A stretch of 64,000 nt of DNA from Zhouia amylolytica (GCF_900116365.1 NZ_FPAG01000002.1:186001-250000); one strand, 5' to 3'; counted from the stretch's first letter, positions 25,014 to 34,887 are shown. Numbers and translations: made by a program. Notes: generated by a model from the sequence alone, not told the origin.

Positions 25014-26687
25014 TTATTTCCTGCGTTTACGTTTAAAAGAGTTTTTAGAGTCTCCTTTTTTATTTTTAAACTTATCTTTTCGTTTTTTTCTGTCTTTTGT
25101 GTTTTTGGAAACCTCAACATTAATGAAACGACCATCCAGTTTAAACTGTGAAAACATGTCTAAAATGGCCTCACTATGCTCAGATCCGGTATTGAAAAAT
25201 GAAAAGCTATCTTTAACATCAACCTTGTAGATATCGTCTTTTCCTAATTCCATTACATCACGAATGAAATCTTTTAGAGACCTCCAGTCATATCCATCCT
25301 TTTCTCCGATATTGATAAAGTAACGAACATCACCATTGGCGGGTATTTCGCGTTTATTACTCATCTCAACATTCAGGTCTTTAGCGCGTTTGTAGTATTC
25401 GAAAAAGCGCGTAAACTCAACAGAAACTAATTTTTTTATTAGCTCTTCACGATCTAAACCTTCTAAAACGTCGTAAATGGCAGGCAAGTAATTGTTTACT
25501 TCCTGGTTTATTTCGGTGTTTTTTATCTTACTGGCCAGATGGTATAATTGAATTTCACAAACTTCTTCTGCATTTGGAATCTTTTTGTCATCAAATGGTT
25601 TTTTTATGATGCGTTCAATTGCTTTGATTTTACGCAATTCACTTTTTGTAACAATAACCATTGAAGTACCAGATTTACCCGCTCTACCGGTTCTACCACT
25701 TCTGTGAGTGTAAGTTTCTATTTCGTCTGGTAATTGGTAATTAATTACGTGAGTTACATCATCAACATCAATTCCTCTTGCAGCCACATCAGTTGCAACT
25801 AGCATCTGAATTTGGCGTGTTCTAAAAGTCTTCATCACGATGTCACGTTGATTTTGACTTAAATCTCCATGTAACGCTGCAGCACTATAGCCATCTTCTA
25901 TTAGCTTTTCTGCAACACTTTGCGTATCTCTTTTCGTTCTACAGAATACTACTGAGAATATATCTGGATTTGCATCGGCAAGGCGTTTTAATGCCAAATA
26001 GCGCTCACGACCATTCACTACATAATATTCGTGTTGTACATTTTGAGCTCCGGAGTTTTTGTTACCCACGGTAATCTCAAAAGGTTTAGACATGAATTTT
26101 TTAGCAATCTGATGCACTTCTTTCGGCATAGTGGCCGAAAATAACCAGGTTGATTTTTCTCTAGGGGTATGAGACAATATAGATTTTATATCTTCATAAA
26201 ATCCCATGTTGAGCATTTCATCAGCTTCATCAAGGACACAATATTCAATTTTGGTAATATCTACCAATGAACGGTTGATCATGTCTTGCATACGACCTGG
26301 GGTCGCAACGATAACCTGAGCTCCTCTTTTTACCTTTTTGGCCTGATCTGTAATGCTTGCACCTCCATAGATGGCGACTACATTAAGATCTTTAACATAT
26401 TTAGAGTAATTTTTTAATTCGCTGGCAATTTGCAAGCATAGTTCTCTCGTAGGAGAGAGTATTAAACCTTGTGTGGTTTTGTCTTTGGCGTTAATCTTTT
26501 GAATAAGTGGAAACCCAAAGGCGGCAGTTTTACCGGTACCGGTTTGCGCCAGGGCAACCATATCGGTTTTTTGTGAGAGTAGAACCGGAATAGCTTTTTC
26601 CTGTACTTCTGAAGGCGTTTCAAATCCCATATCATTTATGGCGTTCAATAACGTTTCATCCAGTCCTAGTAATTCAAATTGATTCAT
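25014..26687 (-). CDS. DEAD-box ATP-dependent RNA helicase with DbpA-type RNA-binding domain
   Basis: 557 residues. Helicase motifs: AQTGTGKTAAF (I), PTRELC (Ia), VLDEADEML (II), SATMP (III), ARGIDV (V) and HRSGRTGRAG (VI). After the core, a small RNA-binding domain resembling that of DbpA/CsdA (VRYFINIGEKDGYDWRSLKD) is followed by a basic Lys-rich tail. It should unwind structured RNA, probably in ribosome assembly or cold adaptation. Monocistronic, with a TACCTTTG -7 box upstream and its own terminator. Confidence 0.92.
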   Translation of the reverse strand: MNQFELLGLDETLLNAINDMGFETPSEVQEKAIPVLLSQKTDMVALAQTGTGKTAAFGFPLIQKINAKDKTTQGLILSPTRELCLQIASELKNYSKYVKDLNVVAIYGGASITDQAKKVKRGAQVIVATPGRMQDMINRSLVDITKIEYCVLDEADEMLNMGFYEDIKSILSHTPREKSTWLFSATMPKEVHQIAKKFMSKPFEITVGNKNSGAQNVQHEYYVVNGRERYLALKRLADANPDIFSVVFCRTKRDTQSVAEKLIEDGYSAAALHGDLSQNQRDIVMKTFRTRQIQMLVATDVAARGIDVDDVTHVINYQLPDEIETYTHRSGRTGRAGKSGTSMVIVTKSELRKIKAIERIIKKPFDDKKIPNAEEVCEIQLYHLASKIKNTEINQEVNNYLPAIYDVLEGLDREELIKKLVSVEFTRFFEYYKRAKDLNVEMSNKREIPANGDVRYFINIGEKDGYDWRSLKDFIRDVMELGKDDIYKVDVKDSFSFFNTGSEHSEAILDMFSQFKLDGRFINVEVSKNTKDRKKRKDKFKNKKGDSKNSFKRKRRK

Positions 26688-26709
26688 AAATATCTTCTAA
26701 AATTGGCCG

Positions 26710-26717
26710 CAAAGGTA
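26710..26717 (-). promoter_or_regulatory. Candidate -7 promoter element of the DEAD-box helicase gene
   Basis: TACCTTTG on the minus strand (26717-26710) matches TAnnTTTG exactly, 22 bp before the ATG, at almost the same distance as the identical box at purB. No good -33 box. Confidence 0.38.
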
Positions 26718-26781
26718 GTGATTAATGTGTAATGAATTGATTAATAATGAATTATTTATGTTTTATTGTTGAGTAAGCTCT

Positions 26782-27351
26782 TTATTTCAGATAATCAATG
26801 AGTTGGTGCATAGCTTTAGCACGATGGCTAATTTTGTTTTTGACAGATAATGGTAATTCTGCAAATGTTTTGTCGTAGCCTTCCGGAACGAATATCGGGT
26901 CGTAGCCAAATCCTTTATTTCCTCGCTCTTCATTACTAATAGCCCCGCTAGCTATTCCTACGAAAAGAATTTTTTCCCGTTGGATATTCACTGCAATTGC
27001 AGTTTTAAATCTAGCCTCTCTGTCGTTCTCATCTTTCAATGCTTCCAATAATTTGGTAATATTAGCTTTAGAATCTTTGTCAGGGCCAGCATACCTCGCT
27101 GATAGTACTCCTGGTTCATCATTTAAGGCTTTCACCTCTAAACCTGTATCGTCTGCAAAACAATTAACATTGTATTTCTCAGATACATAATTAGCTTTTT
27201 GAATGGCATTGCCTTCAATAGTATCTGAAGTTTCCGGAATTTCTTCAGTACAACCTATATCGTCCAAGCTCAAAAGCTCTATGCTTTTCGGTAATAAAGC
27301 TTTCACCTCTAATAGTTTATTTTGATTGTGTGTAGCAAATACTAATTTCAT
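26782..27351 (-). CDS. rdgB: Non-canonical purine NTP pyrophosphatase (RdgB/HAM1)
   Basis: 189 residues. Substrate-binding start FATHNQNKLLEVKALL, the central FADDTGLEVKALNDEPGV, GFGYDPIFVPEGYDKTFAEL and the final SHRAKAM are all standard. The enzyme hydrolyses XTP, dITP and dXTP to monophosphates and keeps deaminated purines out of nucleic acids. It is cytosolic. It lies 94 bp from the helicase gene on the same strand and likely has its own promoter. Confidence 0.95.
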   Translation of the reverse strand: MKLVFATHNQNKLLEVKALLPKSIELLSLDDIGCTEEIPETSDTIEGNAIQKANYVSEKYNVNCFADDTGLEVKALNDEPGVLSARYAGPDKDSKANITKLLEALKDENDREARFKTAIAVNIQREKILFVGIASGAISNEERGNKGFGYDPIFVPEGYDKTFAELPLSVKNKISHRAKAMHQLIDYLK

Positions 27352-27426
27352 GAAGGTAATTATATGATTATATTAATTTGTAAGCTTTTTTATTTAACTT
27401 GGATCTTAAGTTTTAGATCGGTATAA

Positions 27427-28509
27427 ATGCAAAAGTATAGATTATTAGCGTCTTTGATTCTTTTTACAGCCATAGTTTCGGGACAAAACATCGAAAAGAA
27501 AGAATTGAATAATGATGAAGAGGAAATAATTACTGAAAAGGGTTTAGATTTTAAATTGATGCCTTTTTTGAGTTATAATAGAAATTTAGAATTTATGTTT
27601 GGAGGTATTCCGATGGTTATGTATCGCATAGACAAGGAGGATGAGGTTTCTCCGAAATCAATTTCCGGGGTTTCTGCGGTTTATACGACTAATCAATCTT
27701 ATTTTATAGCATTATTTAATAAGTTCTATTTTAAGGAGGATAAATGGAGAGCCACATTTTTTATGGTTACCGGGGATCATAATTCACAGTTTTTTGTTGA
27801 TGATTTGGATAATTCCGGTTTCTATGATTATGGTACAAAAACTACAATTGTAAGCGGTGGCCTTCAACGTCAAATTATTTCTCATATTTTCGGAGGATTA
27901 ACCTATACTTACTCTCATTATGACACTGTTTATGAAGATGATTTAAATCCCCCGAGTGTTACTAGTACCCATGGACTTGAATTGAATTTTTTAGCCGATA
28001 CGCGAGATGCTGTTTATTATCCTAAATCCGGAAATAAAATAAAATTAAGATGGATTTCTTATCCCGAGTGGTTTTCAAATGATTTTAGTTCCAATAAGAT
28101 AAGATCAGAATTCAATAAATATATATCCGTTCGAAAGGAAAAGGATGTAATTGCAGCCAGATTTGCAGGTCAATTTGGTTTGGGAGATGTTGTGTTTGAG
28201 CAACAAGTAACCATTGGTGGGAAGGATATTCGGGGGTATTCAGAAGGCAAATATCGCGGAGATGGATTATTAGCTTTACAAGGGGAATATCGGTATAATT
28301 TTAATGATAAAATGGGATTGGTTGGTTTTGCAGGATTGGCGACAATATATGGGTCAGACACTGCGAGTTTTAACTGGAATATGTATCCAGGAATAGGAGC
28401 TGGATATCGATATACCGCCTTCAAGGATGTAAAGTTTAATATTGGTTTAGATGCAGCTTTTGGAAAAGATGACTGGGGAGTGTATTTTAGAATCGGAGAG
28501 GCTTTTTAA
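27427..28509 (+). CDS. Omp85-superfamily outer-membrane barrel (surface-antigen type), no POTRA
   Basis: 360 residues with signal peptide (LASLILFTAIVSGQ). The protein is mostly amphipathic strands ending in FRIGEAF with a C-terminal Phe, as outer-membrane barrels do. The Omp85 motif region is seen in FEQQVTIGGKDIRGYSEGKY followed by LALQGEYRYNF. No POTRA domains fit in the about 60 residues before the barrel, so it is a short barrel-only member, not BamA. Possible roles (lipid or protein translocation) are inference. Confidence 0.82.
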   Translation: MQKYRLLASLILFTAIVSGQNIEKKELNNDEEEIITEKGLDFKLMPFLSYNRNLEFMFGGIPMVMYRIDKEDEVSPKSISGVSAVYTTNQSYFIALFNKFYFKEDKWRATFFMVTGDHNSQFFVDDLDNSGFYDYGTKTTIVSGGLQRQIISHIFGGLTYTYSHYDTVYEDDLNPPSVTSTHGLELNFLADTRDAVYYPKSGNKIKLRWISYPEWFSNDFSSNKIRSEFNKYISVRKEKDVIAARFAGQFGLGDVVFEQQVTIGGKDIRGYSEGKYRGDGLLALQGEYRYNFNDKMGLVGFAGLATIYGSDTASFNWNMYPGIGAGYRYTAFKDVKFNIGLDAAFGKDDWGVYFRIGEAF

Positions 28510-28532
28510 TAAGTACGTTTAAAATAATATTT

Positions 28533-29006
28533 CTAGCGATGATGATAGGGCTCATTTCTTAAAATGGTGAATGCTCTATAGATTTGCTCAATGAAAAATA
28601 GTCGAACCATTTGGTGAGAAAATGTCATTTTGGATAATGAAATCTTACCTTGTGATTTTTGATACACTTCCTGTGAAAAACCATAAGGACCACCGATTAC
28701 AAATACTAGTTGTTTGATACCCGAATTCATTTTCTTTTGTAGATACTCGGCAAAATGTTCGGAAGAAAAGTTTTTCCCTTGTTCATCAAGAAGAATGAGT
28801 TGGTCTGTAGATTGTATCTTTTTTAATATCATTTGTCCTTCTTTTTCTTTTTGTTGACTTTCAGAGAGGTTTTTAGCATTCTTTATGTCAGGGATTATCT
28901 CGAGGTTGAATTTAACATAAAACCCTAACCTTTTTTGGTAGTCATTTATAAGTTCCTGTAAATGACTGTTGTCAGTTTTTCCGATTGCAATTAGCTTAAT
29001 ATTCAT
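28533..29006 (-). CDS. rlmH: 23S rRNA (pseudouridine-1915-N3)-methyltransferase
   Basis: 157 residues, the usual length. Starts MNIKLIAIGKT; the SPOUT knot is visible in LLDEQGKNFSSEHFAEYL, VFVIGGPYGFSQEVY and the C-terminal MTFSHQMVRLFFIEQIYRA, then NEPYHH. It methylates the pseudouridine in helix 69 of 23S rRNA. Convergent with the Omp85 gene, with only 23 bp between them and no clear terminator. Confidence 0.96.
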   Translation of the reverse strand: MNIKLIAIGKTDNSHLQELINDYQKRLGFYVKFNLEIIPDIKNAKNLSESQQKEKEGQMILKKIQSTDQLILLDEQGKNFSSEHFAEYLQKKMNSGIKQLVFVIGGPYGFSQEVYQKSQGKISLSKMTFSHQMVRLFFIEQIYRAFTILRNEPYHHR

Positions 29007-29106
29007 ACCAGCAAAAATACTACTTTAAAGCATTATGTGTTCAATTTTAGTAAACCTAAGCTATTAGACTATTGCTTTTTTAATAAATTAGCCAAAAGAA
29101 TTTTTT

Positions 29107-29964
29107 ATGATATCCAAGGAGCAATTTCAGAAAGAGCTAGCGTTAATAATCGAAAATTCCCTCAGAGAAGATATAGGGGATGGAGATCATAGTTCATTGG
29201 CATGTATTCCTCAAACGGCCTCTGGAAGGGCTAAATTACTTGTTAAAGATAAAGGCATTATAGCAGGAGTAGATTTTGCCAAAATGGTGTTTGAAGAGGT
29301 GGACAAGAGCCTTAAAGTGGAAATCTTGATTCCGGATGGAAGTATTGTTGAAAACGGAGATATTGTGTTGTATGTTTCCGGTTCTTCTCAAAGTATTTTA
29401 AAGGCAGAACGTCTTGTTCTTAATGCCATGCAACGAATGAGTGCTATTGCTACTAAAACAAATAAATATGTGAAACTGTTAGAAGGAACAGGAGCTCATA
29501 TTTTAGATACCAGAAAAACCACTCCAGGAATCAGGGCGCTAGAAAAATGGGCTGTTAAAATTGGTGGTGGTGAAAATCATCGATTTGCCTTGTATGATAT
29601 GATTATGTTAAAAGATAATCATATTGATTTTGCCGGGGGAATTACTAAGGCAATTACAAAAACTCAGGATTATTTAAAATCCAAACATAAAGACCTGAAG
29701 ATTATAGTTGAAGCAAGAAATCTTAATGAAGTTCAGGAGATTCTGAAATCTAAAGGAATACATAGAATTTTATTAGATAACTTTAGTTACGAAGACACCA
29801 GAAAAGCAGTTAAATTAATTGGAAACCGGTGTCAGACAGAGTCTTCGGGAGGAATAAATGAAAGTACGCTAAGGAAATATGCCGAATGTGGAGTTGATTA
29901 TATTTCTTCAGGAGCCTTAACGCATTCTGTGTATAATATGGACTTGAGCCTAAAAGCTGTGTAG
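29107..29964 (+). CDS. nadC: Nicotinate-nucleotide pyrophosphorylase (carboxylating)
   Basis: 285 residues. LREDIGDGDHSS at the N-terminus, LDTRKTTPGIRALEKWAVK and GGGENHRFALYDMIMLKDNH in the active site, and TESSGGINESTLRKYAECGV at the end are all diagnostic. It converts quinolinate and PRPP to nicotinate mononucleotide. It is followed after one base by the YihY-family gene and then a small secreted protein, forming an apparent three-gene unit closed by the terminator at 31542. Confidence 0.96.
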   Translation: MISKEQFQKELALIIENSLREDIGDGDHSSLACIPQTASGRAKLLVKDKGIIAGVDFAKMVFEEVDKSLKVEILIPDGSIVENGDIVLYVSGSSQSILKAERLVLNAMQRMSAIATKTNKYVKLLEGTGAHILDTRKTTPGIRALEKWAVKIGGGENHRFALYDMIMLKDNHIDFAGGITKAITKTQDYLKSKHKDLKIIVEARNLNEVQEILKSKGIHRILLDNFSYEDTRKAVKLIGNRCQTESSGGINESTLRKYAECGVDYISSGALTHSVYNMDLSLKAV

Positions 29965-29965
29965 C

Positions 29966-30955
29966 ATGTCTACCGAAATAGAAGAAAAACTAGCAAAAAT
30001 ACCTGTAATCAACATTATCGTTGATCTCCTTAAGAAAATAAAACTTCCAGGTTTTGAAGGCCTGTCTTTGTATGATTTGCTTGAGATGTATCTTATTGGA
30101 ATTGTAAAGGGGGCTCTTACCTATAGAGCTAGTGCTATTTCATTTAGTTTCTTCATGGCTATATTCCCTTTTTTATTGTTTGTGTTAAATTTAATACCCT
30201 ATGTAGATGATTTTACCGGTGTATCAAAATTTGTTGAAACAACAGAAATGGTTAACGGTGTCAGAGGGCAGGGTGTTGTTTCAAGTTTTGAAAATGATTT
30301 TAAAGAATTTATTAAAAGTTTACTCCCAGAGCAAACGGTTGGTTTTTTTGGTCAAATAATAGATGATATATTTAATAAAAAAGGAGGGGGCTTATTGTCT
30401 TCAGTGTTCTTTTTGTCTATTTTCTTAATGGCTAATGGGATCAATGCTATTTTTGGAGGTTTTGAAACTTCATATCATGTAAGGATAACCAGAAATGTGA
30501 TCAAGCAGTATTTTGTTTCTGTAGCGGTTGCCCTTATGTTAGCTCTTATGTTGTTGTTTGGTGTAGCAGCTTTTGTTTATTTTGAGGTTTATGTCGATAA
30601 ATATATTCAAGAGGAGGGTTTGGTAGATGCTCAAAGAGCAGTTTCTTTTGGAAGGTTTATTTTCTTTACAATAATTGTTTATGTTTCCTCTGCATTACTT
30701 TATTATTTCGGAACTGCCGAGGGGAAGCAATCTAAGTTTTTCTCACCTGGGGCTTTGTTGACGACTATATTGATTATAGTTACAACTTATTTATTCGGGG
30801 TTTATATAGATAATTTTTCTAAATATAATGAGCTATACGGTGTTATCGGAGCCTTATTAATATTAATGCTTTATATTTGGTTAAATTCAAATGTTTTATT
30901 GTTAGGATTTGAGTTGAATGCTACCTTGCGTAGTTTGAAAAGAAGATTAAACTAA
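29966..30955 (+). CDS. YihY/BrkB family inner-membrane protein
   Basis: 329 residues with six membrane segments. Family landmarks: YRASAISFSFFMAIFPFLLF in the first helix, ANGINAIFGGFETSYHVRIT in the middle and YGVIGALLILMLYIWLNSNV, then GFELNATL near the end. These proteins were once labelled ribonuclease BN by mistake; their real function is unsettled, with envelope or transport roles proposed. Tight coupling to nadC is probably operonic convenience. Confidence 0.92.
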   Translation: MSTEIEEKLAKIPVINIIVDLLKKIKLPGFEGLSLYDLLEMYLIGIVKGALTYRASAISFSFFMAIFPFLLFVLNLIPYVDDFTGVSKFVETTEMVNGVRGQGVVSSFENDFKEFIKSLLPEQTVGFFGQIIDDIFNKKGGGLLSSVFFLSIFLMANGINAIFGGFETSYHVRITRNVIKQYFVSVAVALMLALMLLFGVAAFVYFEVYVDKYIQEEGLVDAQRAVSFGRFIFFTIIVYVSSALLYYFGTAEGKQSKFFSPGALLTTILIIVTTYLFGVYIDNFSKYNELYGVIGALLILMLYIWLNSNVLLLGFELNATLRSLKRRLN

Positions 30956-30968
30956 TAAGAGCATGTAC

Positions 30969-31517
30969 ATGAAAAAAATAGTTGTATTAAGTGTTTTATT
31001 GTTAGCGGGCATAGCTATAAATGCCCAAACTAAAGTGGGAGATGCTACTTTGCCAAATCGTATTTCAATTAACAATAATGATTTAGAGCTTAATGGCGCA
31101 GGAATAAGGGAAAAATTTTGGATTGATTTGTATGCAGGGGCATTGTATCTGACTTCTAAATCTGGGAATGAATCACAAATAATTTCCTCTGAGCAACCGA
31201 TGTGTATAAAGTTGCATATTGTTTCGGGTTTAGTAACTCAAGAAAAAATGATTGATGCTGTTACGGAAGGATTTGAAAATTCCACTACGGGATTTGCTAC
31301 CAGTGAGCAAATTAAAAAATTCATTAGCTTTTTTAATGAAGAGATTGTAAGAGACAACGTATTTGATATTTATGCGGCTGATGGGGTGGTTACCACCTAC
31401 AAAAATGGAAAACTGTTGGGAACCGTAGATGGACAGGAATTTAAGGAAGCTTTGTTTGGGATTTGGTTGAGTGATAAGCCAGCAGATAAGAAATTAAAAA
31501 AGGCAATGCTTCATTAA
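30969..31517 (+). CDS. Secreted chalcone-isomerase-like family protein
   Basis: 182 residues from ATG 30969 (a second in-frame ATG lies at 30963). Signal peptide KKIVVLSVLLLAGIAINAQ. The mature part has the bacterial chalcone-isomerase-like pattern: LPNRISINNNDLELNGAGIR, then KFWIDLYAGALYLTSKS and the last part GQEFKEALFGIWLSDKPAD. Bacterial members are periplasmic and bind lipids or small ligands; isomerase activity is not expected. Last gene of the nadC unit. Confidence 0.85.
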   Translation: MKKIVVLSVLLLAGIAINAQTKVGDATLPNRISINNNDLELNGAGIREKFWIDLYAGALYLTSKSGNESQIISSEQPMCIKLHIVSGLVTQEKMIDAVTEGFENSTTGFATSEQIKKFISFFNEEIVRDNVFDIYAADGVVTTYKNGKLLGTVDGQEFKEALFGIWLSDKPADKKLKKAMLH

Positions 31518-31541
31518 ATTAGAAAAATGAATCGATAATAG

Positions 31542-31568
31542 AAACCACCTTAATGAGGTGGTTTTTTT
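31542..31568 (+). terminator. Terminator after the nadC unit
   Basis: AAACCACCT (31542-31550), loop TAATG, AGGTGG (31556-31561) followed by TTTTTTT (31562-31568). It lies 25 bp after the stop and just ahead of priA. Confidence 0.9.
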
Positions 31569-31591
31569 AATTGAAAAGCTATATTTGCTAT

Positions 31592-34045
31592 ATGCGTTAT
31601 TATATCGATGTAATACTTCCTATTCCAATAGAAAAGCTTTTTACTTATGAAGTTTCAGAGAATGAAGCTGATTATTTGAAGCAAGGAATGCGCGTAGCTG
31701 TTCCTTTTGGTAAAAAAAAGATATATACAGCGTTGGTTTTTAGGATTCATAATGAACCTCCTTCGTTATATGAAGCAAAGCCAATAGATCAATTACTTGA
31801 TGAGGCTCCGATAGTTTCACCAACGCAACTAGAGCATTGGTTGTGGATAGCTGATTATTATATGTGTACTATTGGAGATGTTTTCAAGGCTGCAGTGCCT
31901 TCTGCGTTTTTATTAGAAAGTGAAACCATAATTACGAAAAATGATAAATTTTCTTTGCCTGAAACAGCATTGAAAGATGATGAGTGGCTGGTATATGAAG
32001 CACTTCAGCATCAGCCTGTTTTGAAGGTACAGGAAGTAAGTCAAATCATTGATCGAAAGAATGTTTTTCCTGTATTAAATCGCCTACTGGATAAGCAGGT
32101 GCTTAACCTTAAAGAGGAGGTTTATGAGCAGTACAAGCCTAAATTAGTTAGGTATATACGTTTAGCTCCTCCATATACTTCCGAAGACCGGTTACAAGCG
32201 CTATTAAATGAATTAAATCGCGCTCCAAAACAAAAAGAAGTGGTATTAAATTTGTTTACTCTGGAGGCAGCAACCAGAAAACCGATTAAAGTTAAGGAGT
32301 TAGAGGAAAAGGCGAAAGTTTCTTCAGGTGTTGTAAAAACGCTCATCGATAAAGAGGTGTTACAGGAATATCATTTACAGGTAGACAGGGTTCAGTATGC
32401 TGGTCATGAAATAAAAGCATCCAAAGTTCTTAATGAATTTCAAATGGAGGCTTTAAAGCAAATAGATGAAAATTATAAAAAGCATCAAGTTACATTATTA
32501 CATGGTGTTACTTCATCAGGAAAAACAGAAGTCTATGTGAAGTTGATAGAAAGAATGATAGCCCAGGGAAAACAAGTTTTGTATCTGCTTCCTGAAATCG
32601 CTTTGACTACTCAGTTAATACATCGATTACAAGATTACTTTGGCAACAAAGTAAGCGTATATCATTCTAAGTATTCTGTGAATGAAAGAGTAGAGGTGTG
32701 GAATCATATAATGGAGAATAATACAAAGGCCCAAATTGTTTTGGGTGCACGTTCTTCTGTCCTATTGCCTTTTACCAATCTAGGTTTGGTAATCGTGGAT
32801 GAGGAACATGAAACCTCTTTCAAACAATTTGATCCGGCTCCAAGATATCATGCTCGAGATGCTGCAATTGTTTTAGCGATGATGCATAAGGCCAGAGTCT
32901 TACTGGGTTCAGCTACGCCAAGTGTTGAAAGCTATTACAATGCAAAACTGGGTAAATATGGATTCGTTGAATTGAACAGAAGATTTGGTAATGTTTTGAT
33001 GCCGGAGATGGAGCTTGTGGATATAAAGGAGAAGCACAAGAAAAAGCGGATGAATGGACATTTTTCAGATCGTCTTATAAAAGAGATAGAGGAAGTGTTG
33101 AGTGAAGGAGAACAAGTGATACTTTTTCAGAATAGGAGGGGGTTTGCTCCGATTATAGAATGTGAAACTTGTGGACATTCTGCTCAATGTCCTAATTGTG
33201 ATGTAAGTCTGACATATCATCGCTATAAAAAACAATTACGTTGTCATTATTGTGGATATCATATAGCCGAGCAAAAGAGTTGTCTGTCTTGTGGAAGTTC
33301 AGAACTTAATACCAAAGGATTTGGTACTGAGCAGGTAGAGGTCGAGTTAAAGTCTTTGTTTCCGAAAGCCAACATTGCACGAATGGATTCCGATACTACC
33401 AAAGGAAAGTATGGGTATGAGAAAATTATAACAGCATTTGAGCAACATGAGATTGATATTTTAGTAGGAACTCAGATGCTTACCAAGGGTTTAGACTTTA
33501 GGAATGTAACTTTGGTAGGTATAATGAATGCGGATAACTTATTAAACCATCCTGATTTTCGTGCTCATGAGCGAAGTTTTCAACTTATTCAGCAAGTAGC
33601 AGGTAGGGCAGGTCGAACCAGGAAAAGGGGTAAGGTTATTGTTCAGACGTATAATCCTTATCATCAAATTTTGCAACAGGCTTCGATGCATAAGTTTTTA
33701 GATATGTTTACTGATCAGATAAATGAACGTAAGCAATATAAATATCCACCTTTTTACAGGCTTATTAAACTAACGTTTAAGAATAGAGATTATCAGAAAT
33801 TACATGAAGGTACGAATTGGTTTAGTACTTCTTTAAAGAATAGTTTTGGTTCTAATGTTCTGGGGCCCGAACAACCTCCCGTAGGTAGAATTAGGAACGA
33901 GTATCTCCTGAACGTTTTGGTAAAGATACCTCCAAAGCGTTCAATTAAAGAAGTAAAGACAACAATTCGGAAAATAAAGAAAAGCTTTGAAGCGATTCCA
34001 CAGTATAAAGCGATTAGGATTATACTGAATGTCGATAACTACTAA
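31592..34045 (+). CDS. priA: Primosomal protein N' (replication restart helicase)
   Basis: 817 residues from ATG 31592 (an earlier TTG at 31571 directly abuts the terminator and is unlikely). N-terminal 3'-DNA-binding domain (YYIDVILPIPIEKLFTYEV), Walker A GVTSSGKTEVYVK, DEEH box (VIVDEEHETSFKQ), eight zinc cysteines in CETCGHSAQCPNCD and CHYCGYH, then CLSCGS, and helicase motif VAGRAGRTRKRGK. It reloads the replisome at collapsed forks. Its end overlaps the convergent LytTR regulator by 4 bp. Confidence 0.97.
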   Translation: MRYYIDVILPIPIEKLFTYEVSENEADYLKQGMRVAVPFGKKKIYTALVFRIHNEPPSLYEAKPIDQLLDEAPIVSPTQLEHWLWIADYYMCTIGDVFKAAVPSAFLLESETIITKNDKFSLPETALKDDEWLVYEALQHQPVLKVQEVSQIIDRKNVFPVLNRLLDKQVLNLKEEVYEQYKPKLVRYIRLAPPYTSEDRLQALLNELNRAPKQKEVVLNLFTLEAATRKPIKVKELEEKAKVSSGVVKTLIDKEVLQEYHLQVDRVQYAGHEIKASKVLNEFQMEALKQIDENYKKHQVTLLHGVTSSGKTEVYVKLIERMIAQGKQVLYLLPEIALTTQLIHRLQDYFGNKVSVYHSKYSVNERVEVWNHIMENNTKAQIVLGARSSVLLPFTNLGLVIVDEEHETSFKQFDPAPRYHARDAAIVLAMMHKARVLLGSATPSVESYYNAKLGKYGFVELNRRFGNVLMPEMELVDIKEKHKKKRMNGHFSDRLIKEIEEVLSEGEQVILFQNRRGFAPIIECETCGHSAQCPNCDVSLTYHRYKKQLRCHYCGYHIAEQKSCLSCGSSELNTKGFGTEQVEVELKSLFPKANIARMDSDTTKGKYGYEKIITAFEQHEIDILVGTQMLTKGLDFRNVTLVGIMNADNLLNHPDFRAHERSFQLIQQVAGRAGRTRKRGKVIVQTYNPYHQILQQASMHKFLDMFTDQINERKQYKYPPFYRLIKLTFKNRDYQKLHEGTNWFSTSLKNSFGSNVLGPEQPPVGRIRNEYLLNVLVKIPPKRSIKEVKTTIRKIKKSFEAIPQYKAIRIILNVDNY

Positions 34046-34731
34046 CTATTCAAAGCTTCCGAAAGCTCTTGTTTTTTGTTTCTACTTAGAGGTATTTGTT
34101 TACCATTTACTTCTACAATCTTGCTATTAAACTTTTCTACCTTCTCCAGGTTAACGATGTAAGACTTATGAATGCGTAAAAAACGATCACTAGGTAATTG
34201 TTTTTCAAATGCCTTCATAGTGGAAAGGATCACAATATTCGCATCTTCGGTAACTAACTTAATGTAGTCTCCTAAGGCTTCAACCCAATGAATTTCGTTT
34301 AGAAAAACTTTGCGTTTTTTCAGATTACTTTTAACAAAGATATGTTCATCATCTTCGTTATTGACATCTTTCGCTTTAAATTTTTCGTGTGCTCTTTTAA
34401 CTGATGCATTGAACCTGTCTAAGGTGATAGGTTTATGCAAATAGTCCGTAACATCATAATCGAATGCTTTCAATGCGTACTCCGCTTTTCCGGTAACTAA
34501 AATTACCTGCGGAGGAGAGTTCAGTGATTCTAACAAATCAAAACCATTAACAATAGGCATTTCTATATCTAAAAAGATAAGATCAACGTCCTCATTCTTC
34601 AGTCCTGTTTTTGCTTCAATGGCGTTACCATATTCAGCAACCAAATGAAGTAGAGGATGATTCTTTACCAATTTAGCGACAGCAGCCCTTTGCATGGTAG
34701 AATCGTCTACAATTATACAATTCATTCTCAT
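34042..34731 (-). CDS. LytTR-family response regulator (orphan)
   Basis: 229 residues from ATG 34731; ATG 34725 (MNCIIVDDST) is equally good and an extension to 34770 is possible. Receiver domain with phosphoacceptor in LIFLDIEMPIVNG and conserved Lys in DYLHKPITLDRF; C-terminal LytTR DNA-binding domain (FLRIHKSYIVNLEKVEKF). No LytS-type kinase is adjacent, so its partner is elsewhere, possibly the TPR kinase at 38490, which already has a dedicated regulator. Target genes unknown. Confidence 0.9.
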   Translation of the reverse strand: MRMNCIIVDDSTMQRAAVAKLVKNHPLLHLVAEYGNAIEAKTGLKNEDVDLIFLDIEMPIVNGFDLLESLNSPPQVILVTGKAEYALKAFDYDVTDYLHKPITLDRFNASVKRAHEKFKAKDVNNEDDEHIFVKSNLKKRKVFLNEIHWVEALGDYIKLVTEDANIVILSTMKAFEKQLPSDRFLRIHKSYIVNLEKVEKFNSKIVEVNGKQIPLSRNKKQELSEALNS

Positions 34732-34856
34732 AACTGAGATTTGGTTAAGTTGTTGGTTTTCAGTAAGCAATTTTAGTGAAAAAATACTATTTCCACAAGG
34801 TTTAAATATAAAATAGGGACTTTTACCCTTTTTGGGTATATTTAAGTGGTAAATAT

Positions 34857-34887
34857 TTTGTTGGTGCCCAATTATATACTATTTTTG
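34857..34887 (+). promoter_or_regulatory. Promoter of the rpsF-rpsR-rplI operon
   Basis: TTTG (34857-34860), a 19-bp spacer, and TATTTTTG (34880-34887) match both halves of the Bacteroidota promoter with ideal spacing. The expected start is near 34893, about 30 bp before the rpsF ATG. Confidence 0.75.
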
